Assembly (NCBI GenBank): GCA_902536575.1
Contig: CACAYA010000003.1
Location: 1 to 59,794, forward strand
Reading direction: 5' to 3'
DNA: 59,794 nt
From: an uncultured Pelagibacteraceae bacterium
GTDB lineage: Bacteria > Pseudomonadota > Alphaproteobacteria > Pelagibacterales > Pelagibacteraceae
Shown here: positions 8,406 through 16,671 of the stretch, one piece after another
How the letters are laid out: each line of letters starts with the position of its first letter
Numbering within the stretch: the first letter of the stretch is position 1
Notes under the pieces: generated by a model
The model's database searches: none
What the model was told of the DNA's origin: nothing
The model's input: the letters and a program-made list of their open reading frames with translations, nothing else
Program-made: the position numbers and the translations under genes

Positions 8406-10250
8406 CTAGATACCTTGTCTTTGTTTGGACTTGCCGTCTTTGTGAAGCTTTAAAGCCTCTTTATTTGCATCTGATGAAGGAATTTCTAAAGTTGGGCTGT
8501 CCCAAAAAGCTGAACCCTCTACCCACTTGTAAGCATGAGTTTTTATTGAAATAACATAAGTTACATCTGACTTTTTGGCTCTTTTAAAAGCTTCTTCAAG
8601 ATCAGAAATAGATGTTACGTGTTCAGATTTAGCTCCCATACTTTCAGCATGTTTTGCAAAATCTACATCAACTAAACCAGGAGTTTTTGAGCTCGCTAGT
8701 AAGTTATTATATTCTTTTCCACCTTTAAACAACTGCAATCTATTTATAACTGCGAAACCTCCGTTATCGCAAACAATTATAATCAATTTATTTTTTGTAA
8801 TTACTGATGAGTATATATCAGTATTATTTAATAAATAAGAGCCATCACCTACGAAAGAAATTACTTCTTTATCAGGGTTAGCCATCTTAATCCCTAAAGC
8901 CCCAGAAATTTCATAACTCATGCAGCTAAATCCCCATTCACTCTCATGCGTATTTAATTCTTTAGGCCGCCAAACCTGAACAACTTCACCAACAAGACCT
9001 CCTGCAGCGGTTACAGCTATATCGGTTGGATCTGAATTTCTATAAATTGCACCTATTACTTGAACATAGCTTGGTACTTTCTGGTTTGTTGGTGCACTTT
9101 CTTTATCTATGTGATCGTTCCAATTCTTTAATTCTCTTTGTGATTTTTCATTCCATTCATCTCCTATTTTCCAGTCTCCTAATGCTTTAGAAAGTTCAAT
9201 TAATGAAACTTTAGCGTCCCCTATCACAGCTTGGGCTAAATGTTTATTGGCATCAAATCTTGAAACATTTATAGAAACAAGTTTGAATTTTTCATTTTCA
9301 AAATTTGCCCAAGATCCAGTGGTGAAATCTGCAAGTTTTGTTCCTACTGCAATTGCAAGATCAGTTTCTTTAGCAAGGTCATTGGTATTTTTTCCACCTA
9401 AGCCTCCTATTTGTCCTGCATAGTGAGAATGGTCTCTTTTCATAGTTGAGTAACCCATTACAGTTTGAGTAACTGGTATATTGTGTTTAGTTGCAAAGTT
9501 ACTTAATTCCTCCATTGCATTAGAATAAAAAACTCCACCACCAGATATAATAATTGGGTTTTTTGATTTTTTAATTTTTTCAGCAGCCTCCTTTATTTGA
9601 AAATCATCTGGTCTTGGTCTTCTTATTGAATGAATTCTCTCTTTAAAAAATTCTTCAGGATAATCAAATGCCTCTCCTTGAATATCTTGACACAAAGATA
9701 TACAAGCTGGTCCACAATCAGCTGGATCCAACATGGTTTGAACCGCATTCGGAAAAGATTGAATAATTTGCTCTGGTCTTGTTATTCTATCAAAAAATCT
9801 TGTAACAGGTCTAAAAGCATCGTTGGCTGTTATTCCAGGATTATTAAAATGCTCTACTTGTTGTAAAACTGGATCTGGCATCCTATTTGCATAAGTATCT
9901 CCAGGTAAAAATAAAATTGGTAATCTATTGCTCATTGCAACTGCTGCAGCTGTAACCATATTGGTTGCACCTGGTCCAACAGATGAAGTAGCTATAAAAA
10001 TTTGTTGTCTTCTTTTGCCTCTAGCATAGCCTATTCCTGTTAGAGCCATATTTTGTTCGTGATGCCCTCTGAATGTTGGTAAGTCTTTTTGATTTTCTTC
10101 TAAAGCTTGTCCTAAACATGCAACATTACCATGTCCAAATATCCCAAATACTCCTGGAAATAATGGCTCCTTTTTGCCGTCAATTAATATTTTTTGCGCA
10201 ATTAAATATTTTACTATTGCATGAGCACAGGTGAGGGTTACTTTTTTCAT
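8406..10250 (-). CDS. iolD: 3D-(3,5/4)-trihydroxycyclohexane-1,2-dione acylhydrolase
   Basis: A 614 aa thiamine-diphosphate enzyme that opens the inositol ring: it hydrolyses the trihydroxycyclohexanedione made by IolE to 5-deoxy-D-glucuronate. The TPP activating Glu is E65 in RGHHEQNMALTG. The family-specific opening FGIFGHGNVACLGQAL (residues 35-50) and RMPDPVLQQVEH (123-134) are clear IolD signatures, and GDGSYLLNN (468-476) is the C-terminal TPP/Mg site. The length is canonical. It is the first gene of the long minus-strand unit that also carries the ABC importer, and it is divergent from the aldehyde dehydrogenase gene at 10338. This is one of the safest functional calls in the island. 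Confidence 0.93.
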   Translation of the reverse strand: MKKVTLTCAHAIVKYLIAQKILIDGKKEPLFPGVFGIFGHGNVACLGQALEENQKDLPTFRGHHEQNMALTGIGYARGKRRQQIFIATSSVGPGATNMVTAAAVAMSNRLPILFLPGDTYANRMPDPVLQQVEHFNNPGITANDAFRPVTRFFDRITRPEQIIQSFPNAVQTMLDPADCGPACISLCQDIQGEAFDYPEEFFKERIHSIRRPRPDDFQIKEAAEKIKKSKNPIIISGGGVFYSNAMEELSNFATKHNIPVTQTVMGYSTMKRDHSHYAGQIGGLGGKNTNDLAKETDLAIAVGTKLADFTTGSWANFENEKFKLVSINVSRFDANKHLAQAVIGDAKVSLIELSKALGDWKIGDEWNEKSQRELKNWNDHIDKESAPTNQKVPSYVQVIGAIYRNSDPTDIAVTAAGGLVGEVVQVWRPKELNTHESEWGFSCMSYEISGALGIKMANPDKEVISFVGDGSYLLNNTDIYSSVITKNKLIIIVCDNGGFAVINRLQLFKGGKEYNNLLASSKTPGLVDVDFAKHAESMGAKSEHVTSISDLEEAFKRAKKSDVTYVISIKTHAYKWVEGSAFWDSPTLEIPSSDANKEALKLHKDGKSKQRQGI

Positions 10251-10337
10251 AAAATTTGTATATTTTTTTTTCGTATGGTGTTTATATTTGAGTATATTTA
10301 TAAATTAAAAAACCTAACTAAGTAAACCAAAAAAAAT
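10251..10337. promoter_or_regulatory. Divergent intergenic region between iolD and aldehyde dehydrogenase
   Basis: These 87 bases are the only non-coding stretch between two divergent catabolic units and must carry both promoters. They are strongly AT-rich, with TTTATA and TATAAA arms at 10281-10286 and 10299-10304. On the minus strand TTTACT (18-base gap) TATAAA is the best promoter-like pair. Nothing stands out enough to define an operator. Confidence 0.45.
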
Positions 10338-11780
10338 ATGTATAACAAGTTTGGACAATTCATCGATGGAAAGTGGCAACAGTCAGAGAAAAAAGAAACA
10401 TATGACGTTATTAATCCTGCAACAGAAGAGGTAATTGGTAGTGTATCAAAAGCATCTTCTATTGAAGTTCAAAAGGCACTTAAGTCTGCTGAAAAAGGAC
10501 TAAAAGTTTGGAGCAATACAGCTCCATGGCAAAGATCATATGTTCTTAGAAAAATTGCAGATTTAATGAGAGAAAAAAAAGATGTTCTTGCAAAATGGTT
10601 AACACTTGAAGTTGGGAAACCTTTGACAGAGGGTGTTGGTGAAGTTGGAGGAGCAGCTGATATTTTTGAGTGGAATGCAGAGGAGACAAAAAGGATTTAT
10701 GGCCAAACTGTTCAAAGTAGATTTCCAGAAACTAGAGTTCATGTTTATTATCAACCAGTAGGAGTAGTAGCTGCGTTGATACCGTGGAATTTTCCAATTG
10801 TTTTAGCAGCAAGAAAAATTTCGACAGCGTTAGCCGCAGGTTGCTCTGTTATCTGTAAGCCTGATGTTATCACTCCTGGCGCTGTGATGGAATTAGTTGA
10901 TATCTGTAAACAAGCTGGAGTTCCTGATGGTGTTGTAAATCTTTTATCTGGTGATCCAGCTGAAATTTCAAACGAGCTGTTAGAGTCTGATATTATTAAA
11001 AAGGTTTCTATTACAGGTTCAACTAGAGTAGGAAAATTAATACTTAAAAAAGCTGCAGACAAAGTACAAAGAGTTACAATGGAACTCAGTGGTCACTCTC
11101 CATTTATAGTTTGTGATGATGTAAATATTGATAGTGTAGCTGATATTGCTATAGCAGCTAAATTTAGAAATAATGGGCAAGTTTGTATATCACCTAATAG
11201 ATTTTATATTCAAGAAAATGTTAAAGATGAATTTATCAACGCTTTTATAAATAGAGCAAAAAAATTAAAAATTGGTAATGGTATGGATGAAGGAGTAAAC
11301 CTTGGTCCATTGACAACAGCGAAAAGATTAGAGGAAATAGAAAAATTGGTTGATACAACAAAAAAAGAGGGAGCAGAAGTTTTAATGGGTGGAAAAAGAC
11401 CATCAGGTTTTAACAAAGGTTTTTATTATGAACCAACAGTTTTTGACAAGGTTGAAGATAACTTCACGATTATGAAAGAAGAACCATTTGGCCCGTTGGT
11501 TCCTATGTTAGAATTTAAAACTTTTGACGAAGTCATTGAAAGAGCAAATGATAATGATCTGGGTCTTTGTAGTTATCTTTATACTAACTCAATGGATAAG
11601 GCTAATAGAGGATCTGAACTTTTAGAAACAGGATGTGTTGCTGTAAATACGGGTGCTGTAGCAATTGCTGAAGCACCATTTGGTGGAATAAAACAAACTG
11701 GATACGGACGCGAGGGTGGATCAATGGCAATAAAAGATTATTTAAATGTTAAATACACTCATATGGCCTTGAAGGCTTAA
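10338..11780 (+). CDS. NAD(P)-dependent aldehyde dehydrogenase
   Basis: A 480 aa aldehyde dehydrogenase that oxidises an aldehyde to the acid. N151 (IPWNFP), E249 (TMELSG) and the nucleophile C283 (NNGQVC) are all present. ELSGHSPFIV replaces the more common ELGGKSP form. It resembles GabD/betaine-aldehyde type enzymes and lacks the features of the CoA-acylating methylmalonate/malonate semialdehyde dehydrogenase IolA. It lies one base before the HpcH/HpaI aldolase gene, so the pair is probably co-transcribed and divergent from iolD. A substrate such as 5-deoxyglucuronate or a semialdehyde from the aldolase is inferred from context only. Confidence 0.88.
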   Translation: MYNKFGQFIDGKWQQSEKKETYDVINPATEEVIGSVSKASSIEVQKALKSAEKGLKVWSNTAPWQRSYVLRKIADLMREKKDVLAKWLTLEVGKPLTEGVGEVGGAADIFEWNAEETKRIYGQTVQSRFPETRVHVYYQPVGVVAALIPWNFPIVLAARKISTALAAGCSVICKPDVITPGAVMELVDICKQAGVPDGVVNLLSGDPAEISNELLESDIIKKVSITGSTRVGKLILKKAADKVQRVTMELSGHSPFIVCDDVNIDSVADIAIAAKFRNNGQVCISPNRFYIQENVKDEFINAFINRAKKLKIGNGMDEGVNLGPLTTAKRLEEIEKLVDTTKKEGAEVLMGGKRPSGFNKGFYYEPTVFDKVEDNFTIMKEEPFGPLVPMLEFKTFDEVIERANDNDLGLCSYLYTNSMDKANRGSELLETGCVAVNTGAVAIAEAPFGGIKQTGYGREGGSMAIKDYLNVKYTHMALKA

Positions 11781-11781
11781 A

Positions 11782-12573
11782 ATGAGAAAAAATAAAATTA
11801 AACAAATGATGAAGGACGGAAAATCAGTTATTAATGGATGGCTACAAATTCCAAGTACAGTTTCAGCAGAAGTTATGGCACATCAGGGATGGGACTCTCT
11901 TACAATTGATATGCAACATGGATTAGTTGATTACACTAACGCACTTCCAATGCTTCAAACTATATCTACTACCGATGTTACTCCTCTTGCGCGTGTAAAC
12001 TGGAATGAACCTGGTCAAATAATGAAAATTTTAGACGCAGGTTGCTATGGCATAATTTGTCCAATGGTAAGCAATCGAAATGAAGCAGAAAAGTTTGTTA
12101 AAGCATGCATGTATCCTCCTAAAGGATATAGAAGTTTTGGTCCGATCAGAGGTCTAATTTATGGTGGAGGAGATTATGCAGATCATGCAAATGATGAAAT
12201 GCTTAAGTTTGCAATGATTGAAACAAAAGAGTCTTTGGAAAAACTAGACGAAATAATGTCTACTCCAGGTTTAGATGGAATTTATATTGGTCCTGCTGAT
12301 TTAAGTCTTGCGATCGGTGAAGCGCCAGGTTTTGACAGGCCTGCAGAGTCAAAGGCATATTCTGAAATTTTAAGAATACTTGAGCATGCAAAAAAAAATA
12401 ATATTTTTTCTGGTATTCACAATGGTAGCCCAGAGTATGCTCTTAAGATGATTGATAAAGGTTTTAATTTTGTAACTATCGGTGCCGATCAAAGAGCTAT
12501 GAGCTCAGGCGCAAAAGCGATAGTAGATAAAATGAAAGGTTCTTTAAAAAAAGAAGAGTCTAGTACTTACTGA
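11782..12573 (+). CDS. HpcH/HpaI-family (class II) aldolase
   Basis: A 263 aa metal-dependent aldolase that cleaves 2-keto-3-deoxy (or 4-hydroxy-2-oxo) acids to pyruvate and an aldehyde. D43 and H46 lie in TIDMQHG, R71 is in LARVNW, and the metal ligands are E147 (AMIETKE) and D173 (GPADLSL). These fall close to the equivalent positions in HpaI. YRSFGPIRG (117-124) is also typical. The relatives include HpaI (4-hydroxy-2-oxoheptanedioate), GarL (5-keto-4-deoxyglucarate) and RhmA (2-keto-3-deoxy-rhamnonate). It pairs naturally with the enolase-superfamily dehydratase at 755 and follows the aldehyde dehydrogenase by one base. Confidence 0.88.
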   Translation: MRKNKIKQMMKDGKSVINGWLQIPSTVSAEVMAHQGWDSLTIDMQHGLVDYTNALPMLQTISTTDVTPLARVNWNEPGQIMKILDAGCYGIICPMVSNRNEAEKFVKACMYPPKGYRSFGPIRGLIYGGGDYADHANDEMLKFAMIETKESLEKLDEIMSTPGLDGIYIGPADLSLAIGEAPGFDRPAESKAYSEILRILEHAKKNNIFSGIHNGSPEYALKMIDKGFNFVTIGADQRAMSSGAKAIVDKMKGSLKKEESSTY

Positions 12574-12604
12574 TAAATAAACTTTATAAAAATCAACAAA
12601 CTAC

Positions 12605-13561
12605 ATGAAAAAAATTCTTGTCATTCAACCAATACATCAGGAGGGTATAAAATTATTGCAAAATAATTCTGAATATGAATTTGAAGTTGTAGAAAATATT
12701 GAAAAAAATTTTTTAAAAAATAAGATTAAAAATTGTGATGGTGTTTCGATTAGAACTGCCCAACTAAGTGGAGAAGTAATTGAGGCTGCTAATAATCTTA
12801 AAATCATTTCAAGACATGGAGTTGGTTATGATAATATTGATTTAGAGGTCTCAAAAAAAAAAAATATTACTTTGGCAATTACAGCAACTGCAAATGCTGT
12901 CGCGGTTGCTGAACATGTAATGTTCATGATTTTAAATATTTCCAAAAGAGGTAGTATGTATGATGACGCTGTAAAAAGTGGAAAATTTAACGAAAGAAAC
13001 AAATTACCTAAAACAGTAGAGCTTTGGAATAAAAATATTTTAATTGCAGGATTTGGTAGAATAGGACAAGCCTTAATTAAAAGGTGTCTAGGATTTGAAA
13101 TGAACGTTTTTGTTTTTGATCCTTTTGTTTCTAAAGAATTTATAGAAAAACGTGGTGGCACAAAAGTGGATAATTTAAGCGAAACCTTAAAAGATATGGA
13201 TGCAATATCACTTCACATACCCTTGAATGATAAAACAAAAAATATAATTAACTATGAATTACTTAAATCAATGAAAAAAAATTGCATTGTAATCAATGCC
13301 GCCAGAGGAGGTATTGTAAATGAAGTTGATTTAGATAGAGCTTTAAACGAAAATTTAGTCTTCGGTGCTGGTTTGGATGTATTTGAAACTGAACCTCCTA
13401 CTGAAAACAATCCTCTTTTGAAAAATAAGAAAGTTTTTTTAAGTCCACATACAGCAGCTTTCACAGAGGAATGTATGATAAGAATGGGTAAAGAAACTAT
13501 TCAAAATATATTTGATTTTTTTGATGGTAGTTTAGAAGATTCAAAAAAAGTTAAACTATAA
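12605..13561 (+). CDS. D-isomer-specific 2-hydroxyacid dehydrogenase (SerA-like)
   Basis: A 318 aa dehydrogenase, short and without the ACT domain of long phosphoglycerate dehydrogenases. The Rossmann motif is GFGRIG (149-154). Catalytic residues are R234 (NAARGG), E263 (ETEPP) and H282 (SPHTAA). SRHGVGYDNID (69-79) is the SerA-type substrate loop. It lies 31 bases after the aldolase gene, and its stop overlaps the convergent iolE stop by 6 bases. It may reduce the pyruvate- or semialdehyde-type products of the aldolase or act on glycerate/hydroxypyruvate. The context favours a catabolic role over serine synthesis. Confidence 0.85.
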   Translation: MKKILVIQPIHQEGIKLLQNNSEYEFEVVENIEKNFLKNKIKNCDGVSIRTAQLSGEVIEAANNLKIISRHGVGYDNIDLEVSKKKNITLAITATANAVAVAEHVMFMILNISKRGSMYDDAVKSGKFNERNKLPKTVELWNKNILIAGFGRIGQALIKRCLGFEMNVFVFDPFVSKEFIEKRGGTKVDNLSETLKDMDAISLHIPLNDKTKNIINYELLKSMKKNCIVINAARGGIVNEVDLDRALNENLVFGAGLDVFETEPPTENNPLLKNKKVFLSPHTAAFTEECMIRMGKETIQNIFDFFDGSLEDSKKVKL

Positions 13562-14455
13562 AGCTATTTTGAGATCAACATCTGCACACACCTTAGATAA
13601 ATATTTGAAACCTTTTTTTGCATATTCTAAAGGATTTGCTTTAGCCGGATCTTGTTCTGCTTCTACAACTAACCAGCCTTTATAATCAATATTTTTTAAA
13701 TATTTTAATAAAGGTTTATAATCAATACATCCGTCTCCTGGTACAGTGAAAGCTCCCTCTAAAAATGCTTTTCTAAAACTCCAATCTTTTTCAAGGGATT
13801 TATTTAAAATATCTTCTCTCATGTCCTTACAGTGAATATGAATTATTCTGTCTTTATAATCTTCTGCTATTTTTACAGAATTACCTTTTGCAAATAGCAT
13901 GTGACCAGTATCTAGTATTAATTTTACTTGGTCACTTGTGTTTTCTAACAGTCTTTTTGTGTCATCTTCTGTTTCGATCACCGTACCCATGTGATGATGA
14001 TAAGCCAAAGGCATATCTTGGTCTTCTAAATATTTTCCCATCTCAGAAATTTTTTTACAATATTCATTCCATTCATCTTTATTCATTTGTGGTCTACTGG
14101 ATAAGGGTTTATTTGGGTCTCCAGCAATAGAGTCTGATACTTCAGCAAATACAATACATGGTGCTTTACAATCTTGAAAAAGTTTTAGTTGCTCTTGAAT
14201 TAATATAATTTCATCCTTTACAGAATTTTTTCTCAAATTTGCACTGTACCAGCCTGAACATAACTTTAGTTTATATTTTTGTAACAATGGAATGAGTTCC
14301 TCTGATTTTTTTGGAAATTTCCCTCCAGATTCTATTCCAGAAAAACCTGCTTCACTTGCTTCTGATAAACACTGTTCCAAAGGTGTTTCACCACCAAGTT
14401 CAGGCATGTCGTCATTGCTCCATGCTATTGGTGCTATTCCTAATTTTACTGACAT
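13556..14455 (-). CDS. iolE: Myo-inosose-2 dehydratase
   Basis: About 299 aa from the chosen ATG at 14455 (MSVKLGIAP). An upstream ATG at 14488 would add a hydrophobic 11-residue leader that does not fit a cytoplasmic TIM barrel. The opening GIAPIAWSNDDMPELGG is the IolE signature, followed by EQCLSEASEAGFSGIESGGKFP. The enzyme dehydrates 2-keto-myo-inositol to the trihydroxycyclohexane-dione used by IolD. Downstream metal and acid positions (AYHHHMGTVIE, LILDTGHMLFA, HIHCKDMR, VVEAEQDPA) match the xylose-isomerase-like TIM family. It is divergent from the Idh/MocA gene at 14495, with a dyad between them, and convergent with the 2-hydroxyacid dehydrogenase. Confidence 0.92.
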   Translation of the reverse strand: MSVKLGIAPIAWSNDDMPELGGETPLEQCLSEASEAGFSGIESGGKFPKKSEELIPLLQKYKLKLCSGWYSANLRKNSVKDEIILIQEQLKLFQDCKAPCIVFAEVSDSIAGDPNKPLSSRPQMNKDEWNEYCKKISEMGKYLEDQDMPLAYHHHMGTVIETEDDTKRLLENTSDQVKLILDTGHMLFAKGNSVKIAEDYKDRIIHIHCKDMREDILNKSLEKDWSFRKAFLEGAFTVPGDGCIDYKPLLKYLKNIDYKGWLVVEAEQDPAKANPLEYAKKGFKYLSKVCADVDLKIAL

Positions 14456-14469
14456 AATACTTATATTTG

Positions 14470-14490
14470 TTATGATATATAAAATCATAA
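14470..14490. promoter_or_regulatory. Operator-like dyad between iolE and inositol oxidoreductase genes
   Basis: TTATGAT (14470-14476) and ATCATAA (14484-14490) form a perfect 7-bp inverted repeat with a 7-base spacer. It lies inside the 39 bases that separate the divergent iolE and Gfo/Idh/MocA starts. The size and position suit a dimeric regulator controlling both directions. No regulator gene is seen nearby, and AT-rich sequence raises the chance of coincidence. Confidence 0.45.
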
Positions 14491-14494
14491 TCTA

Positions 14495-15631
14495 ATGAAT
14501 ACAAATAAATTATCCTTAGGTATTGTTGGTGGAGGTCCAAAATCTTGGATAGGTCATGTCCATCGAATTTCTGCAAGATTTGATGACAAATACGAAATAG
14601 TAGCTGGTGTATTTTCAAGAAATGCAAAATTATCAATTAACTTTGGAAAAACTTTAGGTATCTCTAAAGATAGATGCTATTCAACTTTTAAAGAGATGGC
14701 TTTGAAAGAGTCAAAAAGAAATGACGGTATTCAAGTAGTCTCGATAATGACGCCCCCATCAAGTCATCAAATTATTGCTGAAAAATTTATTGAAAAAAAT
14801 ATAAATATTATCTCGGATAAACCATTTGCTGGCAATCTAGACCAAGCCAAAAAACTTTATAAAAAAATAAAATCAAATAAAAAAATTAAATATGCTCTAA
14901 CTCATAACTACTCAGCTTACCCAATGGTTAGAGAAGCCAAAGTTTTAATAGAAAAAGGTAAAATTGGAAAAATTGAATATGTGAATGTTGAATATATCCA
15001 AGATTGGTCTGATGGAACAAAAATTAATGTAAGAAATGCCAAAAAAAAACTAAAATGGAAAATAGATAAAAAAATAGTTGGTACATCTGCTGTTCTTAAT
15101 GAAATTGGAACTCATGCTTACCATTTAGCTACATATATTTCAGGACTAAAGGGAGAAAAAATTTTTGCTGACATTAAACAAATTTCAAAAAAAATAAAAA
15201 TGGATGATAACGCACAAGTAATGATTAATTTTACAAACGGTGCAAAAGGTATGTTTTGGACAAACGTCATGGCTAAAGGTGGAGTTTATGGTCTTAAAAT
15301 TAGAGTATTTGGTTCTAAAGGAAGCTTGGAGTGGGTTCAAAATGACCCAAATTATCTAAAATTAAATCCAGACAAGGGCGCAGTAAGATATCTTGAAAGA
15401 GGTTTTCACAATGCTGAGCTTTCAAAAAAATTCTCTAGAATAAAATTCGGACACCCAGAAGGATATTTAGATGCATTTGCAAATATTTATAGAGAATTTG
15501 CTGAGTCTTTAAAAAATAAATCAAAAAAAAGGTATTTTTATCCAAATGAGGATGAGGGATTAGAAACAGCGAAATTTATAAATGCTTGTAAAGTTTCATC
15601 AAAAAATAAAAGATGGGTCAAAATCAAATAA
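14495..15631 (+). CDS. Gfo/Idh/MocA-family oxidoreductase
   Basis: A 378 aa member of the Idh/MocA family. The Rossmann start is GIVGGGPKSWIGHVH, and the catalytic-lysine motif is SDKPFAG, so Asp replaces the usual Glu of EKP. The C-terminal family motif is LNEIGTHAYHL, which keeps the His. The loop GGGPKSWIGHVHR defines a separate branch from IolG. The start lies close to the divergent iolE gene, and the end overlaps the iolG-like gene by 19 bases, giving tight co-transcription. It probably oxidises another inositol isomer, an inosose or a related sugar; the substrate is not readable. Confidence 0.85.
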   Translation: MNTNKLSLGIVGGGPKSWIGHVHRISARFDDKYEIVAGVFSRNAKLSINFGKTLGISKDRCYSTFKEMALKESKRNDGIQVVSIMTPPSSHQIIAEKFIEKNINIISDKPFAGNLDQAKKLYKKIKSNKKIKYALTHNYSAYPMVREAKVLIEKGKIGKIEYVNVEYIQDWSDGTKINVRNAKKKLKWKIDKKIVGTSAVLNEIGTHAYHLATYISGLKGEKIFADIKQISKKIKMDDNAQVMINFTNGAKGMFWTNVMAKGGVYGLKIRVFGSKGSLEWVQNDPNYLKLNPDKGAVRYLERGFHNAELSKKFSRIKFGHPEGYLDAFANIYREFAESLKNKSKKRYFYPNEDEGLETAKFINACKVSSKNKRWVKIK

Positions 15632-16626
15632 ATATTGCATTACTTGGTCTTGGAAGAATAGGCCAAATGCATGCTTTAAATTTAACTTATCATCCAGAAT
15701 TTAATTTAAAATATACATATGATATTGATAAAAATTTAAATAAGAAATTAGGAAGAAAATATAAGTCAATTCCTATTAATAATCCCAACTTTGCATTAAA
15801 TGATAAAAGCATTAAATGTATTTTTATAGCCACAAGTACTAAGACACATTTAAACTATATTGATAAAGCAGTTAGAAATAAAAAAGTTGTATTCTGTGAA
15901 AAACCCTTAGATTTAAGTTTAAAAAAAATTGATGAATATAAAAAAAAACTTTCTAAGTTCCATCCAAAGATTCAAATTGGTTTTAATAGAAGATATGATG
16001 CAGGACACAATTCTTTAAAAAAAAATCTTGTTAATGGAAAAATTGGTAAATTAGAAAAAATAATAATTACAAGTCGGGACCCTGCACCTCCTTCAGCCGA
16101 TTACTTGAAAAATTCTGGTGGTATTTTTAAAGACATGATGATCCATGACTTTGATTTAGCAAGATACTATGTAGGTTCAGATGATTTTAAGCATTTATTT
16201 GCAACAGGTGAATACTTTAAAGATAAAAAATTTAAAAAAGTAAAAGATTTAGAATTAGCTACAGTGGTAATGAAAACTAGGAAAGGTGTCCAGTGTGTAA
16301 TAACAAATTCAAGACATTGTAGTTTTGGTTATGATCAAAGAGTTGAGTTATTTGGTAGTAAAGGGATGGTAATTTCTGAAAATCAAAGAGATTTAGAAAC
16401 AACATCCTATTTTAAAAATTCAACAGGTAATAAACGATCTTTTAAAAATTTTTTTATAGAGAGATATTCAGAGGCATTTAAAAACCAGTTAAATGACTTA
16501 GCAAGATTTTGTAAAAAAAATATTAAACCACGGGCAAATTTTGAAGATGGAAGAATGTCAGTGATATTGGCTGAAACAGCAAATAAATCTTTAAAAACAA
16601 AAAAATTTGAGCTGATTAAATTTTAA
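15613..16626 (+). CDS. iolG: Inositol 2-dehydrogenase
   Basis: A 337 aa NAD-dependent enzyme that oxidises myo-inositol to 2-keto-myo-inositol, the first step of inositol breakdown. GLGRIG (12-17) binds NAD and CEKPLD holds K97. D174 and H178 lie in KDMMIHDFDLARYY, the IolG-specific block. SRDPAPP (154-160) is also characteristic. These positions match the catalytic K-D-H triad of Bacillus IolG closely. It overlaps the preceding Idh/MocA gene by 19 bases. Of the three Idh/MocA paralogues in the island, this one has the clearest inositol dehydrogenase signature. Confidence 0.88.
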   Translation: MGQNQINIALLGLGRIGQMHALNLTYHPEFNLKYTYDIDKNLNKKLGRKYKSIPINNPNFALNDKSIKCIFIATSTKTHLNYIDKAVRNKKVVFCEKPLDLSLKKIDEYKKKLSKFHPKIQIGFNRRYDAGHNSLKKNLVNGKIGKLEKIIITSRDPAPPSADYLKNSGGIFKDMMIHDFDLARYYVGSDDFKHLFATGEYFKDKKFKKVKDLELATVVMKTRKGVQCVITNSRHCSFGYDQRVELFGSKGMVISENQRDLETTSYFKNSTGNKRSFKNFFIERYSEAFKNQLNDLARFCKKNIKPRANFEDGRMSVILAETANKSLKTKKFELIKF

Positions 16627-16671
16627 ACCACCACATTGATTTTATAGATTTATAATATATTAAACTCAACA

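Noticed and set aside
10338..11780. Calling the aldehyde dehydrogenase IolA (malonate semialdehyde dehydrogenase)
   Set aside because: Its motifs (TMELSG with Glu249 and NNGQVC) are of the ordinary hydrolytic ALDH type, not the CoA-acylating MMSDH type.
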